From Lacicoccus qingdaonensis (GTDB taxonomy: Bacteria > Bacillota > Bacilli > Staphylococcales > Salinicoccaceae), in NCBI RefSeq assembly GCF_900101075.1, contig NZ_FNFY01000009.1, positions 1 to 64,000 on the forward strand: a DNA stretch of 64,000 nt. Direction: 5' to 3'. The position numbers and the translations under genes are program-made. The notes under the pieces are model-generated. The model worked only from the letters and a program-made list of their open reading frames with translations, did not search any database and had not been told where the DNA came from. Positions 43,181 through 56,737 of the stretch are shown piece by piece. Numbering within the stretch: the first letter of the stretch is position 1; each line of letters opens with the position of its first letter.

Positions 43181-43519
43181 TTATTTTATACATTTTGCTA
43201 TTTTTAACACGTGTAATAATGACTTTTCAATCTGATGATAATCCATGCTGCTGACCGGGTTTCTCGCTATTACAATATATTCATGCGGTTTTAAACTGTC
43301 TTTATGCTGCTGAAAAAATGCTCTGATGCGGCGTTTGATCTTATTGCGCATCACTGCGTTGCCCAGCCGTTTGGATACACTGACGCCCAGCCTTAAATGT
43401 GTAATATCGGGATGGTCACTCAAATAAACTACAAACTGCCTGTTGGCATATGATTTTCCTTTTTTGAAAACAAGCTTGAAATCCTGCTCTTTTTTTATCC
43501 TAAATCGCTTTTTCATCAT
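43181..43519 (-). CDS. rnpA: Ribonuclease P protein component
   Basis: The 112-residue basic protein shows FKLVFKKGKSYANRQFVVYL and RLGVSVSKRLGNAVMRNKIKRRIRAFF, the RnpA signature. It assists the RNase P RNA in cleaving tRNA 5' leaders. It is 113 bp after rpmH with a terminator-like hairpin between, so its expression relative to L34 is probably attenuated. Confidence 0.95.
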   Translation of the reverse strand: MMKKRFRIKKEQDFKLVFKKGKSYANRQFVVYLSDHPDITHLRLGVSVSKRLGNAVMRNKIKRRIRAFFQQHKDSLKPHEYIVIARNPVSSMDYHQIEKSLLHVLKIAKCIK

Positions 43520-43594
43520 TATTACGCTCTTTCACAGTATGATATATTATTATAACAAAATTTACACTAATCTAAAATTATCTACTTTAAACCA

Positions 43595-43626
43595 CAAAAA
43601 AAGATCACCTATTCATAGATGATCTC
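43595..43626 (-). terminator. Hairpin between rpmH and rnpA
   Basis: AGATCA (43602-43607) and TGATCT (43620-43625), with further weak pairing inside, are followed by T7 on the minus strand. It is likely a partial terminator that sets the L34 to RnpA ratio. Confidence 0.75.
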
Positions 43627-43632
43627 GAATTA

Positions 43633-43770
43633 TTATGCAGAAAGTACTTTTCTTCCTCTTCTTCTACGGCGCGCTAGAATCTTGCGGCCATTAGGTGTGC
43701 TCATTCTTTTACGAAATCCGTGCACTTTGCTGTGTTTACGTTTATTTGGTTGGTAAGTACGTTTTGTCAT
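43633..43770 (-). CDS. rpmH: 50S ribosomal protein L34
   Basis: The 45-residue protein reads [20 protein letters not shown], then a stretch with [14 protein letters not shown], and ends in RGRKVLSA. This is the canonical L34 sequence. GGAGGTG lies before the ATG. It is divergent from dnaA across oriC, as in most Firmicutes, and is too short for standard long-frame listings. Confidence 0.97.
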   Translation of the reverse strand: MTKRTYQPNKRKHSKVHGFRKRMSTPNGRKILARRRRRGRKVLSA

Positions 43771-43879
43771 ATTTAAACACCTCCGTAGACCATTGAATTA
43801 CTTACATTCATTTTCTTCTCTGTGATTGCAACTATTAAAGGATAACAGAATCACCAACTGATTTCAATAAAATTTGTAA

Positions 43880-44190
43880 TGTTTTTATAGCAAAAAATGT
43901 GGATTATTAAGAAACTGTGGATAACTTTTGTGCGAAAATACGTTATTCACATGTTAATTCATCTCTTTTCCTGATTATTCACAGCTGTTAATTCAAAAAT
44001 TGTGGATAATTGTGAGTTCTGTGTATAACTTTTAAAGAATTGCGTAACAATCATTGTTTTTTAATGTTAAATACTTTAGAATTTGAATGTATCTCTGTGG
44101 AAAAACAGTATTGGCTATGCAGTTATCCACAGACTGTGTGTAACTTGTGGATAGTTTATTCAGTGCTGTGGTAAACTTTATCCACAGCAT
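43880..44190. other. oriC: Origin region, upstream DnaA-box cluster (rpmH-dnaA)
   Basis: DnaA boxes and close variants lie at 43898 (TGTGGATTA), 43916 (TGTGGATAA), 43943 and 43975 (TTATTCACA), 44001 (TGTGGATAA), 44020 (TGTGTATAA), 44123 (TTATCCACA), 44146 (TGTGGATAG) and 44178 (TTATCCACA). Such a bipartite origin, with a second cluster after dnaA, is known from Bacillus. The same region must hold the dnaA and rpmH promoters and DnaA autoregulation. Confidence 0.92.
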
Positions 44191-44218
44191 GTGATTTTTG
44201 TGAAGAGAGAGGATATTT

Positions 44219-45553
44219 ATGAGTTCGATTAATGATATTTGGCAAAAAACTTTAGATGCGATCCAATCAGAAATACCGATTACCAGTTTCAAAACGTGGT
44301 TCAATGACACGACGATGATCCATCTGGATAATAAAGTCGCAGTCATCAAAGCAGAAACCGAATTCCAGCGTGACTGGCTGGAAAACCATTACAGTGACCT
44401 GATCCAAAAAAAGATATATGAGTCCATCGGCGAACAGCCGGCCATCCAAATTACGATTCATGATGAGGTCCAGGATAATGAAAAGCCTGCACCCGAGAGT
44501 GAAGTTAAAGATGCTTTCCCGCAGACGCACGTGCCCGCACAATTGAATATGAACAATACTTTCGAAACATTTGTTATCGGCAGCGGCAACCGCTTCAGCC
44601 ATGCCGCTTCACTCGCAGTGGCTGAAGCGCCGGCAAAAGCTTACAATCCGCTCTTTATTTACGGCGGTGTCGGTCTCGGGAAAACTCATTTAATGCATGC
44701 GATCGGCCATTATGTTCTTGAACATAAACCGAATGCTAAAGTGACCTACTTATCAAGTGAAAAATTCACCAATGAATTCATCAACTCCATCCGTGATAAT
44801 AAAACCGAGGAATTCCGTAATAAATACCGCAATGCAGATGTTTTGCTGATTGATGATATTCAATTTTTAGCAGGTAAGGAATCGACGCAGGAAGAGTTTT
44901 TCCATACGTTCAATGCGCTGCATGAAGACAATAAGCAGATTGTCATCTCCAGCGACCGCACACCTAAAGAGATCCCGACGCTCGAGGATCGTCTGCGCTC
45001 GCGTTTCGAATGGGGCCTGATTACGGATATCACGCCGCCGGACCTGGAAACGAGAATCGCAATCTTAAGGAAGAAATGTGAAGAGGAAAATGTTGAGATT
45101 CCGAATGAAGCCATGATCTATATTGCAAGCAACATTCAGACGAACATTCGTGAACTTGAAGGGGCACTGACACGGGTTGCAGCATATTCCAAGCTGTCCA
45201 ACCAGCCGATGACTTCCGATACGGTGGCCGAAGCGCTGAAAGATATCGTTTCACAGAAGAAACCGAAAAAAATAACCATTCAGGACATCCAGGAAATCGT
45301 TGCTTCGTACTACGGCGTGCAGATTGAAGAATTCGCATCGAAAAAGCGGACGAAATCAATCGCATTTCCAAGGCACGTCGCCATGTACTTATCCCGTGAA
45401 CTGACGGATAACTCCCTGCCTAAAATCGGAGAGGTTTTCGGCGGCCGGGACCATACGACAGTCATTCACGCGCATGAGAAAATCTCCAAACTCGTAACCG
45501 AAGATGCGCTGTTCAAAGATGAACTGGAAGAGATAGAGAAAAAACTCAATTAA
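44219..45553 (+). CDS. dnaA: Chromosomal replication initiator DnaA
   Basis: The 444-residue protein has four domains. Domain I (residues 1-80) interacts with partners; domain II is a short acidic linker. The AAA+ domain shows [16 protein letters not shown] at about 149 and [14 protein letters not shown]. Domain IV has [19 protein letters not shown], the DNA-binding signature. It binds DnaA boxes and opens oriC. Boxes flank the gene on both sides. GAGAGGA precedes the ATG. Confidence 0.98.
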   Translation: MSSINDIWQKTLDAIQSEIPITSFKTWFNDTTMIHLDNKVAVIKAETEFQRDWLENHYSDLIQKKIYESIGEQPAIQITIHDEVQDNEKPAPESEVKDAFPQTHVPAQLNMNNTFETFVIGSGNRFSHAASLAVAEAPAKAYNPLFIYGGVGLGKTHLMHAIGHYVLEHKPNAKVTYLSSEKFTNEFINSIRDNKTEEFRNKYRNADVLLIDDIQFLAGKESTQEEFFHTFNALHEDNKQIVISSDRTPKEIPTLEDRLRSRFEWGLITDITPPDLETRIAILRKKCEEENVEIPNEAMIYIASNIQTNIRELEGALTRVAAYSKLSNQPMTSDTVAEALKDIVSQKKPKKITIQDIQEIVASYYGVQIEEFASKKRTKSIAFPRHVAMYLSRELTDNSLPKIGEVFGGRDHTTVIHAHEKISKLVTEDALFKDELEEIEKKLN

Positions 45554-45589
45554 TCGCTCCAAATCTGATAAAATAATTAATGTGTACAG

Positions 45590-45720
45590 TGTGGATAAAT
45601 GATACACTTGGCCTAACAGTTTATACACATGTGGATAAGTAGAGACCATTGTGCTTAATCGAGTTATCCACATATTCACAGTGCTTATTACTATTATTAC
45701 TATCTTTTTATAATTTATTA
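45590..45720 (+). other. oriC: Origin unwinding region: DnaA boxes and DnaA-trios (dnaA-dnaN)
   Basis: DnaA boxes occur at 45590 (TGTGGATAA), 45621 (TTATACACA), 45630 (TGTGGATAA) and 45664 (TTATCCACA). Directly after the last box, TATTACTATTATTACTAT (45686-45703) is a run of TAC/TAT triplets, like the DnaA-trio element that guides strand opening in Bacillus subtilis. An AT-only stretch follows to 45720. This is the probable duplex-unwinding element. Confidence 0.85.
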
Positions 45721-45741
45721 ATATATAAGGAGTTATGAATC

Positions 45742-46875
45742 GTGAAAATAAACATCAATCGTCAATATTTCATTGAACAATTAAATCATTGCTTAAAAGC
45801 TATTTCTCCAAGAACGACTTTACCTATTTTGAACGGTATTAAAATTGATGTAAAAGATGACCATATGATTTTAACCGGCAGTGATTCAGAAATTTCTATT
45901 GAAATTACAATACCTGTTGAAGTGGATAACGAAGAAGTTTTGGAAATTCATGAAGCTGGCGCAGTCGTACTATCAGGACGCTTCTTTGTGGACATCATCA
46001 AAAAGCTTTCAGGTGACTTTGTTCAATTGGAAACGAATGATGCATTCCAGACTAAAATCACAGCATCAAAATCAGAATTCAACTTAAGCGGGAATAATCC
46101 TGACCAGTATCCTTTACTTCCGGATGTAAGCGACGAGGAAAGTCTCGTCATTTCCGCTTCAGTATTGAAGAACGTCATCAATCAGACGAACTTTGCAGTA
46201 TCTTTATCAGAAACAAGACCAGTCCTGACGGGTGTGCACTGGCAGTTTGACAACGACGAGATCACGTTTACTGCAACCGACTCACACAGACTCGCACTCC
46301 GCCGTCTGACAGGTGAGCAGTTCAATAATGACAACAGTGATGCGATCATCCCAGGGAAATCACTTACAGAACTGAATAAAATCATCAATGATACCGATGA
46401 AGAAGTCGAGCTGCATCTGTCACAGAACCAGGTGCTGTTCAGCTATGGCAATATGCGCTTTATTTCAAGACTGCTTGAAGGAAACTATCCGGATACGTCA
46501 AGATTGTTCCCGGAAAACTATGAAACGAAAGTGACTGTGAACAATGCTGAGTTCTATCATGCGATCGACCGTGTATCTTTACTTGCACGTGAAGGCGGCA
46601 ATAACGTCATCCGTATGAGCGTCAACACAGACAGCGTTGAGTTATCATCCAACTCGCCTGAAGTCGGTACGGTGAACGAAGACATCAATACCGGTGAAAT
46701 TGAAGGTGAAGGATTGAAGATCTCCTTCAACTCCAAATATATGATGGATGCACTGAAAGCCATCAATAACGAAGATGTCACCATCGAATTTTACGGCACG
46801 ATGCGCCCATTCACTTTAAAATCCAGTGAGTCCGATGAAGTTGTCCAGCTCATCCTGCCGATCAGAACGTATTAA
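45742..46875 (+). CDS. dnaN: DNA polymerase III beta sliding clamp
   Basis: The 377-residue protein has three clamp repeats. It opens with INRQYFIEQLNHCLKAISPRTTLPIL, has the central GVHWQFDNDEITFTATDSHRLALRR and ends VQLILPIRTY, as clamp proteins do. It tethers polymerase to DNA. It starts with GTG at 45742, about 9 bp after AAGGAG. A strong terminator follows. Confidence 0.98.
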   Translation: MKININRQYFIEQLNHCLKAISPRTTLPILNGIKIDVKDDHMILTGSDSEISIEITIPVEVDNEEVLEIHEAGAVVLSGRFFVDIIKKLSGDFVQLETNDAFQTKITASKSEFNLSGNNPDQYPLLPDVSDEESLVISASVLKNVINQTNFAVSLSETRPVLTGVHWQFDNDEITFTATDSHRLALRRLTGEQFNNDNSDAIIPGKSLTELNKIINDTDEEVELHLSQNQVLFSYGNMRFISRLLEGNYPDTSRLFPENYETKVTVNNAEFYHAIDRVSLLAREGGNNVIRMSVNTDSVELSSNSPEVGTVNEDINTGEIEGEGLKISFNSKYMMDALKAINNEDVTIEFYGTMRPFTLKSSESDEVVQLILPIRTY

Positions 46876-46911
46876 TCATCAATTAAAAGCATTAAAAACT
46901 GAATAAAATGC

Positions 46912-46959
46912 AGACTGTCCTCTATTTTTTACGATAAAAACGATGGACAGTCTTTTTTT
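46912..46959 (+). terminator. Terminator after dnaN
   Basis: AGACTGTCC (46912-46920) pairs with GGACAGTCT (46945-46953), followed by T7. Confidence 0.9.
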
Positions 46960-47086
46960 GATTATCAGTAGGTTGACCCTATTTAAGGTGAAATACGCTA
47001 TAAAGGCCGATTTTTGGCTTTTTAAATGAAAATTAAAGAAAAATAGTGTATAATATAATAGTGTGAAGTTTTAGGAGGCTGTGTAT

Positions 47087-47298
47087 ATGGAAACTAAAAT
47101 TTTCGGCGATATCATCACATTGGGCCAATTTTTAAAGCTTGAGGGCATCATTGGAAGCGGTGGCCAGGCAAAGTGGTTTTTAAGTGAAAATGTCGTCTAT
47201 ATAAACGACGAAGTCGAAGATCGACGAGGTAAAAAGCTGCAGCATGGCGATGTGATCAAATCAGATGAATTTGGTCAGTATAAAATAGAGTACAAACA

Positions 47299-47302
<4 letters not shown>
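47087..47302 (+). CDS. rlbA: S4-domain RNA-binding protein RlbA (YaaA)
   Basis: The 71-residue protein has an S4-like domain: ITLGQFLKLEGIIGSGGQAKWFL and VVYINDEVEDRRGKKLQHGD. The family lies between dnaN and recF in most Firmicutes and is linked to ribosome assembly. I use ATG 47087, 8 bp after AGGAGG. The stop overlaps recF by 4 bp (ATGA). Confidence 0.93.
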
Positions 47303-50330
<3,028 letters not shown>

Positions 50331-50348
50331 TGATGGAGGTCAGTATGA

Positions 50349-52928
50349 ATGGCAGATAACCAAGATAAGCTGCAGGAAATTAATATAAGTAAAACGATGC
50401 GTACATCTTTCCTGGATTATGCAATGAGTGTTATCGTTTCTCGTGCCCTGCCGGATGTCAGAGACGGTATGAAACCTGTACACCGCCGTATTCTTTACGG
50501 AATGTACGACAACGGTATGACCGCTGATAAACCTTATAAGAAATCAGCGCGTATCGTCGGTGATGTAATGGGTAAATATCACCCGCACGGTGACTCATCA
50601 ATCTATGAAGCGATGGTCCGCATGGCCCAGGACTTCAGTTACCGCTATCCCCTCGTGGACGGTCAGGGTAACTTTGGTTCGATGGACGGCGACGGTGCTG
50701 CGGCAATGCGTTATACAGAAGCGAAAATGAGCAAAATTTCCGCTGAACTGATGCGGGATATCAATAAGGATACAATTGACTATATCGACAATTACGACGG
50801 CAACGAGAGAGAACCTGCTGTGCTGCCGGCCCGTTTCCCGAACCTGCTTGTCAACGGTACAAGCGGTATCGCTGTCGGTATGGCTACAAATATTCCGCCG
50901 CACAATCTGATTGAAATCATTAATGCAGTGCTTGAAATTTCAAGAAATGACGAAGTGACATTGGCAGAACTGATGGAACATGTGCAGGGACCGGACTTCC
51001 CTACTGCAGGGCTCATCGTCGGCAAAAGCGGCATCCGCCGTGCATATGAAACCGGCCGCGGTTCGGTCATGATGCGCGCAAGATGTGAAATTGAAATGAT
51101 GAAAAACGGCAAAGAACGCATTGTCGTGTCGGAAATACCGTATCAGGTCAACAAAGCAAGACTGGTCGAGAAAATCGCCGAGCTTGCGAGAGATAAGAAG
51201 ATTGAAGGCATTACGGATCTCAGAGATGAAACGAGCTTAAAAGAAGGCGTCAAAATCATCATAGAAATCCGTAAAGACAAAAATGCGAATGTCATTTTGA
51301 ACAACCTTTATAAACAGACACCGCTTCAGACATCATTCGGCGTCAATATGCTGGCGCTTGTGAATGGTGAACCGGTCACCCTCGGCTTGAAAGAAGCACT
51401 CGTCCACTATCTGGATCACCAGAAAGTGGTCGTCAGACGCCGCACAGAGTTCGATCTAAAACGTGCCCAGGACCGTGCGCATATTTTGGAAGGTCTGCGC
51501 ACTGCTTTAGATCATATTGATGAAATCATTTCATTGATCCGCGGCTCCTCCAATGATGAAGAGGCGAAAAACGGGCTGATGACGAAATTCGAACTGTCCG
51601 ACCGCCAGGCTCAGGCGATTTTGGATATGAGACTGCGCCGCCTGACAGGACTTGAACGAGATAAGATTGAATCGGAATATACAGAAATTATGAAGACGAT
51701 CGAAGAATTGAAAGCGATTCTTGCAAGTGAAGAACGTCTTCTGGACATCATCCGTGAGGAACTGATAGAAATCAGAGACCGTTTCGGTGATGAGCGACGT
51801 ACGGAGATCACAATCGGCAATATGTTTGATATTGAAGATGAAGATCTGATTCCTGAAGAGCAGATTGTTGTCACACTGAGTCATAACAGTTACATCAAAC
51901 GTCTGCCGTCATCGACATATCGTGCACAGCACCGCGGCGGCCGCGGCATACAGGGCATGAATACCGTCGAAGATGATTTCGTCAGCCAGCTTGTGGCGAT
52001 GAGTACCCACGACTATATTCTGTTCTTTACGAATAAAGGCCGTGTATACAGGCTGAAAGGTTATGAAATCCCTGAGATGTCACGTCAATCGAAAGGTATG
52101 CCGATCGTCAATATGCTCGAAATTGATAAGGATGAAAAAATCAGTACCATCATCGGTGTGAAGGATAAAGATACAGAAGGTATGCATCTTGTCTTTGCAA
52201 CGAAAAAAGGGATTGTCAAACGTTCTTCGCTGGATAATTTCGACCGTATCAACAAAAACGGTAAAATTGCGATCACATTCAAAGAAGATGATGAATTGCT
52301 TGCAGTCAGATTGACAGACGGCTCCAAAGAAATCATTTTGGGTACACAGAAAGGTTCACTCATCCGTTTTGAGGAAACTCAGATCAGAAATATGGGCAGA
52401 ACAGCTGCCGGTGTCCGCGGTATCAGACTGCGCGGCGACGATGAAGTCATCGGCCTTGATGTACTGAGCGAAGATCAGGAGATACTGGTCGTCACTTCAA
52501 ACGGTTACGGCAAACGGACTGTGGAGTCAGAATACCGCAGTGCAAACCGCGGCGGTATGGGTGTGAAGACTGCAAACCTGAATGACCGTATCGGTGATCT
52601 GGTGTATATCGGCTCTGTCAACGGCGATGAAGATCTGATGATTGTTACGGACTACGGTGTCATCATCCGACTGATCATGGAAGAAGTTTCTATGACTGGA
52701 CGTAATACACAGGGTGTGCGTCTGATCCGTTTAGCGGATGAGCAGAATGTCGCGACAGTCGCCAAAGTGAAAGAAGAACTTGAAGAAGAGGACCTGACCC
52801 TTGATGACGATGAAAAGATAGAAAAACAGATTGAGGGCGAAATGGAAGAAAGACTCGATGAAGATGATCACGAGTTGAATGATGAAGTCGAAGCACCGCT
52901 CGACGATGAAGATCATCCGGAAGAATAA
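50349..52928 (+). CDS. gyrA: DNA gyrase subunit A
   Basis: The 859-residue subunit has the catalytic Tyr122 in MRYTEAKMS and a quinolone-determining region [17 protein letters not shown] with Ser83, Ser84 and Glu87, the residues of susceptible strains. The C-terminal beta-pinwheel domain includes the GyrA box [11 protein letters not shown] long acidic tail of about 60 residues closes the protein ([19 protein letters not shown] and on), longer than many homologues. GGAGGT precedes the ATG. Confidence 0.97.
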   Translation: MADNQDKLQEINISKTMRTSFLDYAMSVIVSRALPDVRDGMKPVHRRILYGMYDNGMTADKPYKKSARIVGDVMGKYHPHGDSSIYEAMVRMAQDFSYRYPLVDGQGNFGSMDGDGAAAMRYTEAKMSKISAELMRDINKDTIDYIDNYDGNEREPAVLPARFPNLLVNGTSGIAVGMATNIPPHNLIEIINAVLEISRNDEVTLAELMEHVQGPDFPTAGLIVGKSGIRRAYETGRGSVMMRARCEIEMMKNGKERIVVSEIPYQVNKARLVEKIAELARDKKIEGITDLRDETSLKEGVKIIIEIRKDKNANVILNNLYKQTPLQTSFGVNMLALVNGEPVTLGLKEALVHYLDHQKVVVRRRTEFDLKRAQDRAHILEGLRTALDHIDEIISLIRGSSNDEEAKNGLMTKFELSDRQAQAILDMRLRRLTGLERDKIESEYTEIMKTIEELKAILASEERLLDIIREELIEIRDRFGDERRTEITIGNMFDIEDEDLIPEEQIVVTLSHNSYIKRLPSSTYRAQHRGGRGIQGMNTVEDDFVSQLVAMSTHDYILFFTNKGRVYRLKGYEIPEMSRQSKGMPIVNMLEIDKDEKISTIIGVKDKDTEGMHLVFATKKGIVKRSSLDNFDRINKNGKIAITFKEDDELLAVRLTDGSKEIILGTQKGSLIRFEETQIRNMGRTAAGVRGIRLRGDDEVIGLDVLSEDQEILVVTSNGYGKRTVESEYRSANRGGMGVKTANLNDRIGDLVYIGSVNGDEDLMIVTDYGVIIRLIMEEVSMTGRNTQGVRLIRLADEQNVATVAKVKEELEEEDLTLDDDEKIEKQIEGEMEERLDEDDHELNDEVEAPLDDEDHPEE

Positions 52929-52937
52929 ATAACACTT

Positions 52938-53113
52938 CAGGGGCTGAGACATAAATATATCCAGAAAAAATAATCCGTACGTTAGCTTTCCTGGGGCATC
53001 GCGTAAGCCTTTAGTCTTACGCTGATGCTTTTCCCCAAGGAGTCTAACGTACGGATTTCATCTGTTCTGCATGAAATATAATCTTTTTTAAGGACCTATG
53101 TCCCAGCCCCTGA
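52938..53113. repeat. Large nested inverted repeat after gyrA
   Basis: Outer arms CAGGGGCTGAGACATA (52939-52954) and TATGTCCCAGCCCCTG (53097-53112) match except for one G-T/C-A position. Inner arms AATCCGTACGTTAG (52972-52985) and CTAACGTACGGATT (53044-53057) are perfect, and GCGTAAG / CTTACGC (53001-53007 with 53016-53022) closes a bulged stem. The whole 175-bp unit can fold as one long hairpin. It looks like an intergenic dispersed repeat or MITE-like element of the kind found in staphylococci, with a terminator role possible. Confidence 0.8.
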
Positions 53114-53225
53114 TATTTATTTGGTCGGGAAAATATGCTCATTTGTACGGTTCAATACTTTTAAAAAATCTGTTTGTTTGATACGTGTTATCTGATTAAT
53201 ATAAGGAAAATAAGGGAGGGTTTAT

Positions 53226-54563
53226 ATGGAATTTACTATTTGGGATGTTTTAATCGACTTCTCCATCATCTCAGGGCTGCTGCTTATGGGTGTTCTCTTG
53301 AGGGCGAAAATTGTTTTTATTCAAAGGACGTTTATGCCTGCCAGTATCATCGCTGGGATTTTAGGGTTGATTTTGGGACCCTATGCGCTTGATATTTTAC
53401 CTTTTACAGAGTTGATCGGCTCTTATCCGGGCTTGTTGATCGCATTTGTTTTTGCGGCGCTGCCATTCTCCACAGGCAAATTTAAAGTGAAGGAAGTTAT
53501 CGGGAAAGTCGGCGGATTGTGGTCATACTCACAGACGATCATGTTATTGTTCTATGGTCTCGGCCTGTTATTCGCACTTGTCTTTCTGGCACCTTTTTTC
53601 TCTGATTTACATAATGGTTTCGGTCTTCTGCTGGCAGCCGGCTTTGTCGGCGGTCACAGTACAGCAGCGGCAGTCGGTGATGCGTTTGCCCAGCAGGGCT
53701 TTGAAGAAGCGACCTCGATCGCAATGACTTCAGCGACCGTCGGAGCACTGACGGCTATCAGTATCGGACTTGTCCTGATCAAACGCGCGGCAGCCAAAGG
53801 TCAGGCAAACTATATACAGGACTTTAAGCAGCTGCCTCATGGTTTACGCTCCGGCCTTTTACCCGACAGTGAATGGGATTCAATGGGTGAAGGCAAAGTT
53901 TCATCAATTGTCATCGATCCATTAATTTATCATGTCATGTTTATCGTGATTGCGACAGGCATCGGTTATTACTTAAGCGTACTTGGTGAAGAGCTGATGC
54001 CGAATGTTGCAATTCCTGCATTCTCCCTCGCCTTTATCGTTGCTTTGCTCATCAGGCTGGCGATAGAAGCATTCGGTGCCGATAAATATCTTGATAAAGA
54101 AATATTTTCTAAAATCAGCGGCGGCGCAACAGATTATCTGGTTGCTTTCGGTATCGCATCGATCAACTTGACCGTTGTCGCACAAAATATGGTGCCATTC
54201 ATCATTCTGATGATTTTTGGTATCGTTCTGGCGTATTCATTCTACCGTTTCCTGTCCGGTTACTACTTCCAGGAAAACTGGTTTGAAAAAGGAATATTCA
54301 CATTCGGCTGGATTACAGGTGCCGTGGCGATGGCCATCGCCCTCATCAGAGTGGCCGATCCAAGGCAGGAAAGTGAAACACTGGATGATTTTGGGCTCGC
54401 CTATGTGCCGATTGCACCGGTTGAAATCGCGTTGATCACTTTTGGGCCGTTGTTTATAGCGAGCGGTCAGCACTGGCTTTTCGTCGTCATTACATTACTC
54501 ATCACAATTGCGATTCTATTATTCTCATACAGCCAGGGCTGGATTAAAAAATCACGCACATAA
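53226..54563 (+). CDS. Sodium/glutamate symporter-like transporter (GltS family)
   Basis: The 445-residue membrane protein has about 11 helices. GVLLRAKIVFIQRTFMPASIIAGILGLILG near residue 20 and LLAAGFVGGHSTAAAVGDAF near residue 145 are typical of the ESS/GltS family; the GGHGT-like turn reads GGHST. Sodium-coupled glutamate uptake is the family role; the substrate is not certain. GGGAGGG precedes the ATG. A terminator follows. It lies between gyrase and the histidine genes, whose pathway yields glutamate. Confidence 0.78.
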   Translation: MEFTIWDVLIDFSIISGLLLMGVLLRAKIVFIQRTFMPASIIAGILGLILGPYALDILPFTELIGSYPGLLIAFVFAALPFSTGKFKVKEVIGKVGGLWSYSQTIMLLFYGLGLLFALVFLAPFFSDLHNGFGLLLAAGFVGGHSTAAAVGDAFAQQGFEEATSIAMTSATVGALTAISIGLVLIKRAAAKGQANYIQDFKQLPHGLRSGLLPDSEWDSMGEGKVSSIVIDPLIYHVMFIVIATGIGYYLSVLGEELMPNVAIPAFSLAFIVALLIRLAIEAFGADKYLDKEIFSKISGGATDYLVAFGIASINLTVVAQNMVPFIILMIFGIVLAYSFYRFLSGYYFQENWFEKGIFTFGWITGAVAMAIALIRVADPRQESETLDDFGLAYVPIAPVEIALITFGPLFIASGQHWLFVVITLLITIAILLFSYSQGWIKKSRT

Positions 54564-54576
54564 TAAATGTATTTCC

Positions 54577-54610
54577 AGAAGAACGGTATTTGATATCGTT
54601 CTTCTTTTTT
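54577..54610 (+). terminator. Terminator after GltS-like gene
   Basis: AGAAGAACG (54577-54585) pairs with CGTTCTTCT (54597-54605), then a T run. Confidence 0.9.
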
Positions 54611-54626
54611 ATCCCTTTACAGTGGA

Positions 54627-54655
54627 TTGAAATCTTTTCATGAAAGCGCTATAAT
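54627..54655 (+). promoter_or_regulatory. hutP promoter with overlapping cre site
   Basis: TTGAAA (54627-54632) and TATAAT (54650-54655) are separated by 17 bp, a near-consensus sigma-A promoter. TGAAAGCGCTATAA (54641-54654) matches the CcpA cre consensus with one mismatch and overlaps the -10 box, so glucose repression of hutP-hutH is expected. Confidence 0.8.
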
Positions 54656-54702
54656 TAAGAGTAGACATTAGTTAACAGAAGATAAAAGAGGTAGACGGAC
54701 CA

Positions 54703-55158
54703 ATGGCAAATGAACATTCATCAAATAAGGACAATGCGTTCGGCAAATTTGCCACACTCGTTGCTCTGACAGATAAAGAAACAGCACTCGGCATCTGTCC
54801 GCAGTTTGAATCTTATAAAGTGGTCACAGGTAAAGTGGGATCCATGGATTTGAAGAAAGTCATTTCTTCAGTGGAAACGGCCGCAAAACGCGGTGACCTC
54901 ATCCATCCGGATACATACCGTGAAACGCACGCCCTATACCATGCGATTGTTGAAGCGGCGGAAGGCGTGACCAGGGGCAAGTTGAGTGTCGGTGATATTA
55001 TGCGTACAGTCGGGCTGTCATTCTCGGTAGTGAGAGGCAATCCATATGGGGATGAGCGCGAAGGTGAATGGCTCGCAGTCTGTTTTTACGGAACGATCGG
55101 TGCGCCGATCAAAGGCAAGGAACACGAGACACTCGGTCTCGGTATCAATCACATATAA
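54703..55158 (+). CDS. hutP: Hut operon antiterminator HutP
   Basis: The 151-residue protein matches HutP along its length: KVVTGKVGSMDLKKVISSVETA, YRETHALYHAIVEAAEGVTRG with the metal-binding His76 and His80, IMRTVGLSFSVVRGNPYG and the ending GAPIKGKEHETLGLGINHI. HutP binds histidine and Mg2+, then NAG triplets in the leader RNA, to prevent termination before hutH. The site and terminator are present directly after this gene. Confidence 0.95.
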   Translation: MANEHSSNKDNAFGKFATLVALTDKETALGICPQFESYKVVTGKVGSMDLKKVISSVETAAKRGDLIHPDTYRETHALYHAIVEAAEGVTRGKLSVGDIMRTVGLSFSVVRGNPYGDEREGEWLAVCFYGTIGAPIKGKEHETLGLGINHI

Positions 55159-55171
55159 AATATAATTGTCA

Positions 55172-55188
55172 TAGATATCAGTTAATAG
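55172..55188 (+). promoter_or_regulatory. HutP RNA-binding site
   Basis: TAG-ATAT-CAG-TTAA-TAG is exactly three NAG triplets separated by 4 nt, the pattern recognised by HutP. It abuts the terminator stem that it would disrupt. Confidence 0.85.
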
Positions 55189-55223
55189 AGACATTGTTAC
55201 TTCGTGTAACTGTGTCTTTTTTT
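55189..55223 (+). terminator. HutP-controlled terminator before hutH
   Basis: AGACA (55189-55193) pairs with TGTCT and GTTAC (55196-55200) with GTAAC, with a TTCGT loop, then T8. It separates hutP from hutH and should be active without histidine. Confidence 0.88.
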
Positions 55224-55246
55224 AATGGAAAAAGGAGGAAAAGCGC

Positions 55247-56737
55247 ATGTCAATTTTAAAATTAACAGGGGAAAATCTGTCCATTGAATCCATAAAAGAT
55301 TTCCTGGGAAATAGTGAATCGACAGTGGAAATCACGGATGCAGCCTATGAAAAATTGAAAGCATCACGGAAAATTGTTGAAAATATCATCGAAGAAGGCA
55401 AGACGGTTTACGGTATTACGACTGGTTTCGGGTTATTTTGCGATGTGTTGATTTCGACAGAAAAGACGATTGATCTGCAGGCGAATCTGATCCGTTCCCA
55501 CTGCTGCGGCATTGGAAAGCCATTTTCAGAGAATGCGGTGCTGGTGATGATGATTCTCCGACTAAATACGCTGGTCAAAGGTCATTCCGGTGTGACGACG
55601 GAACTTGCAGACCAGTTGAAGAAATATATCAATTACAAAATCATACCGAAAGTGCCTGAACAAGGTTCGCTCGGGGCGTCGGGGGACCTCGCCCCGCTGT
55701 CGCATATTGCGATTACATTGATGGGAGAAGGAGAAGTTTATTACGAAGGGGAATTGAAAGAGACGGCCGAAGTGCTGGATGCACTCGGGATTGAACCGCT
55801 CGTGCTCCAGGCAAAAGAAGGGCTTGCTCTGATCAATGGCACGCAGCCGATGACCGCACAGGGGGTGCTGAACTATATTGAAGCGGAAAGTCTGATGGAA
55901 GCGTCGCTGTGGATAGCTTCCCTCACCCACCAGGCGCTTAACAGTATTACGGATGCATATAACCTCAACATCCATGCTTCAAGAGGATACGAAGAACAGA
56001 TTTACGTGGCCGGGAAAATGCTTGAGTATCTGGAGGGGTCTGAACTCACTACGCATCAGGGGGAAGTGCGCGTGCAGGATGCCTACTCCATCCGCTGCAT
56101 TCCGCAGGTTCACGGCGCCTCGTTTCAGACATTGGTGTATGTAAAGGACAAGCTTGAAATCGAGATGAATGCGGCGAATGACAATCCGCTCATATTCAGC
56201 GAGGAAGAAGTATTTTCAGGAGGGAATTTCCACGGCCAGCCCATTGCGATTGCAATGGATCTGCTTAAAATCGGTGCAGCAGAGATTGCCAATATCTCAG
56301 AACGCCGCATCGAGCGTCTTGTAAATCCGGCATTGAATGGGGACTTGCCGGCGTTTTTAAGCCCGGAAGAAGGTCTGCAGTCCGGCGCGATGATTCTGCA
56401 GTATGCTGCTGCAAGTCTCGTTTCTGAAAATAAAACCCTCGCCCACCCTGCGAGCGTCGATTCGATACCGTCTTCAGCGAACCAGGAAGATCATGTATCC
56501 ATGGGGACCATCGGTGCGAGGCATGCGAGGGATATCATCGGCAATATGAGAAATGTGCTGGCGGTCGAGCTGTTGATTGCACTGACTGCAGTTGAACTGA
56601 AGGGGAAAGAAAAGCTGTCGCCGAAAACACGGGAGAAATTTGAAGAATACAGAGAAATCGTCGATTTCATAGGACACGATCGTAATTTTAGTGATGATAT
56701 AAAAATTTTATCAAGTAAACTGGAACGGGTTTATTGA
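55247..56737 (+). CDS. hutH: Histidine ammonia-lyase
   Basis: The 496-residue enzyme removes ammonia from histidine to give urocanate, the first step of histidine breakdown. The MIO cofactor forms from A144-S145-G146 in [23 protein letters not shown] near residue 54 and [14 protein letters not shown] are also conserved. AAAGGAGG lies before the ATG. It overlaps the convergent LysR gene by 7 bp. Confidence 0.97.
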   Translation: MSILKLTGENLSIESIKDFLGNSESTVEITDAAYEKLKASRKIVENIIEEGKTVYGITTGFGLFCDVLISTEKTIDLQANLIRSHCCGIGKPFSENAVLVMMILRLNTLVKGHSGVTTELADQLKKYINYKIIPKVPEQGSLGASGDLAPLSHIAITLMGEGEVYYEGELKETAEVLDALGIEPLVLQAKEGLALINGTQPMTAQGVLNYIEAESLMEASLWIASLTHQALNSITDAYNLNIHASRGYEEQIYVAGKMLEYLEGSELTTHQGEVRVQDAYSIRCIPQVHGASFQTLVYVKDKLEIEMNAANDNPLIFSEEEVFSGGNFHGQPIAIAMDLLKIGAAEIANISERRIERLVNPALNGDLPAFLSPEEGLQSGAMILQYAAASLVSENKTLAHPASVDSIPSSANQEDHVSMGTIGARHARDIIGNMRNVLAVELLIALTAVELKGKEKLSPKTREKFEEYREIVDFIGHDRNFSDDIKILSSKLERVY

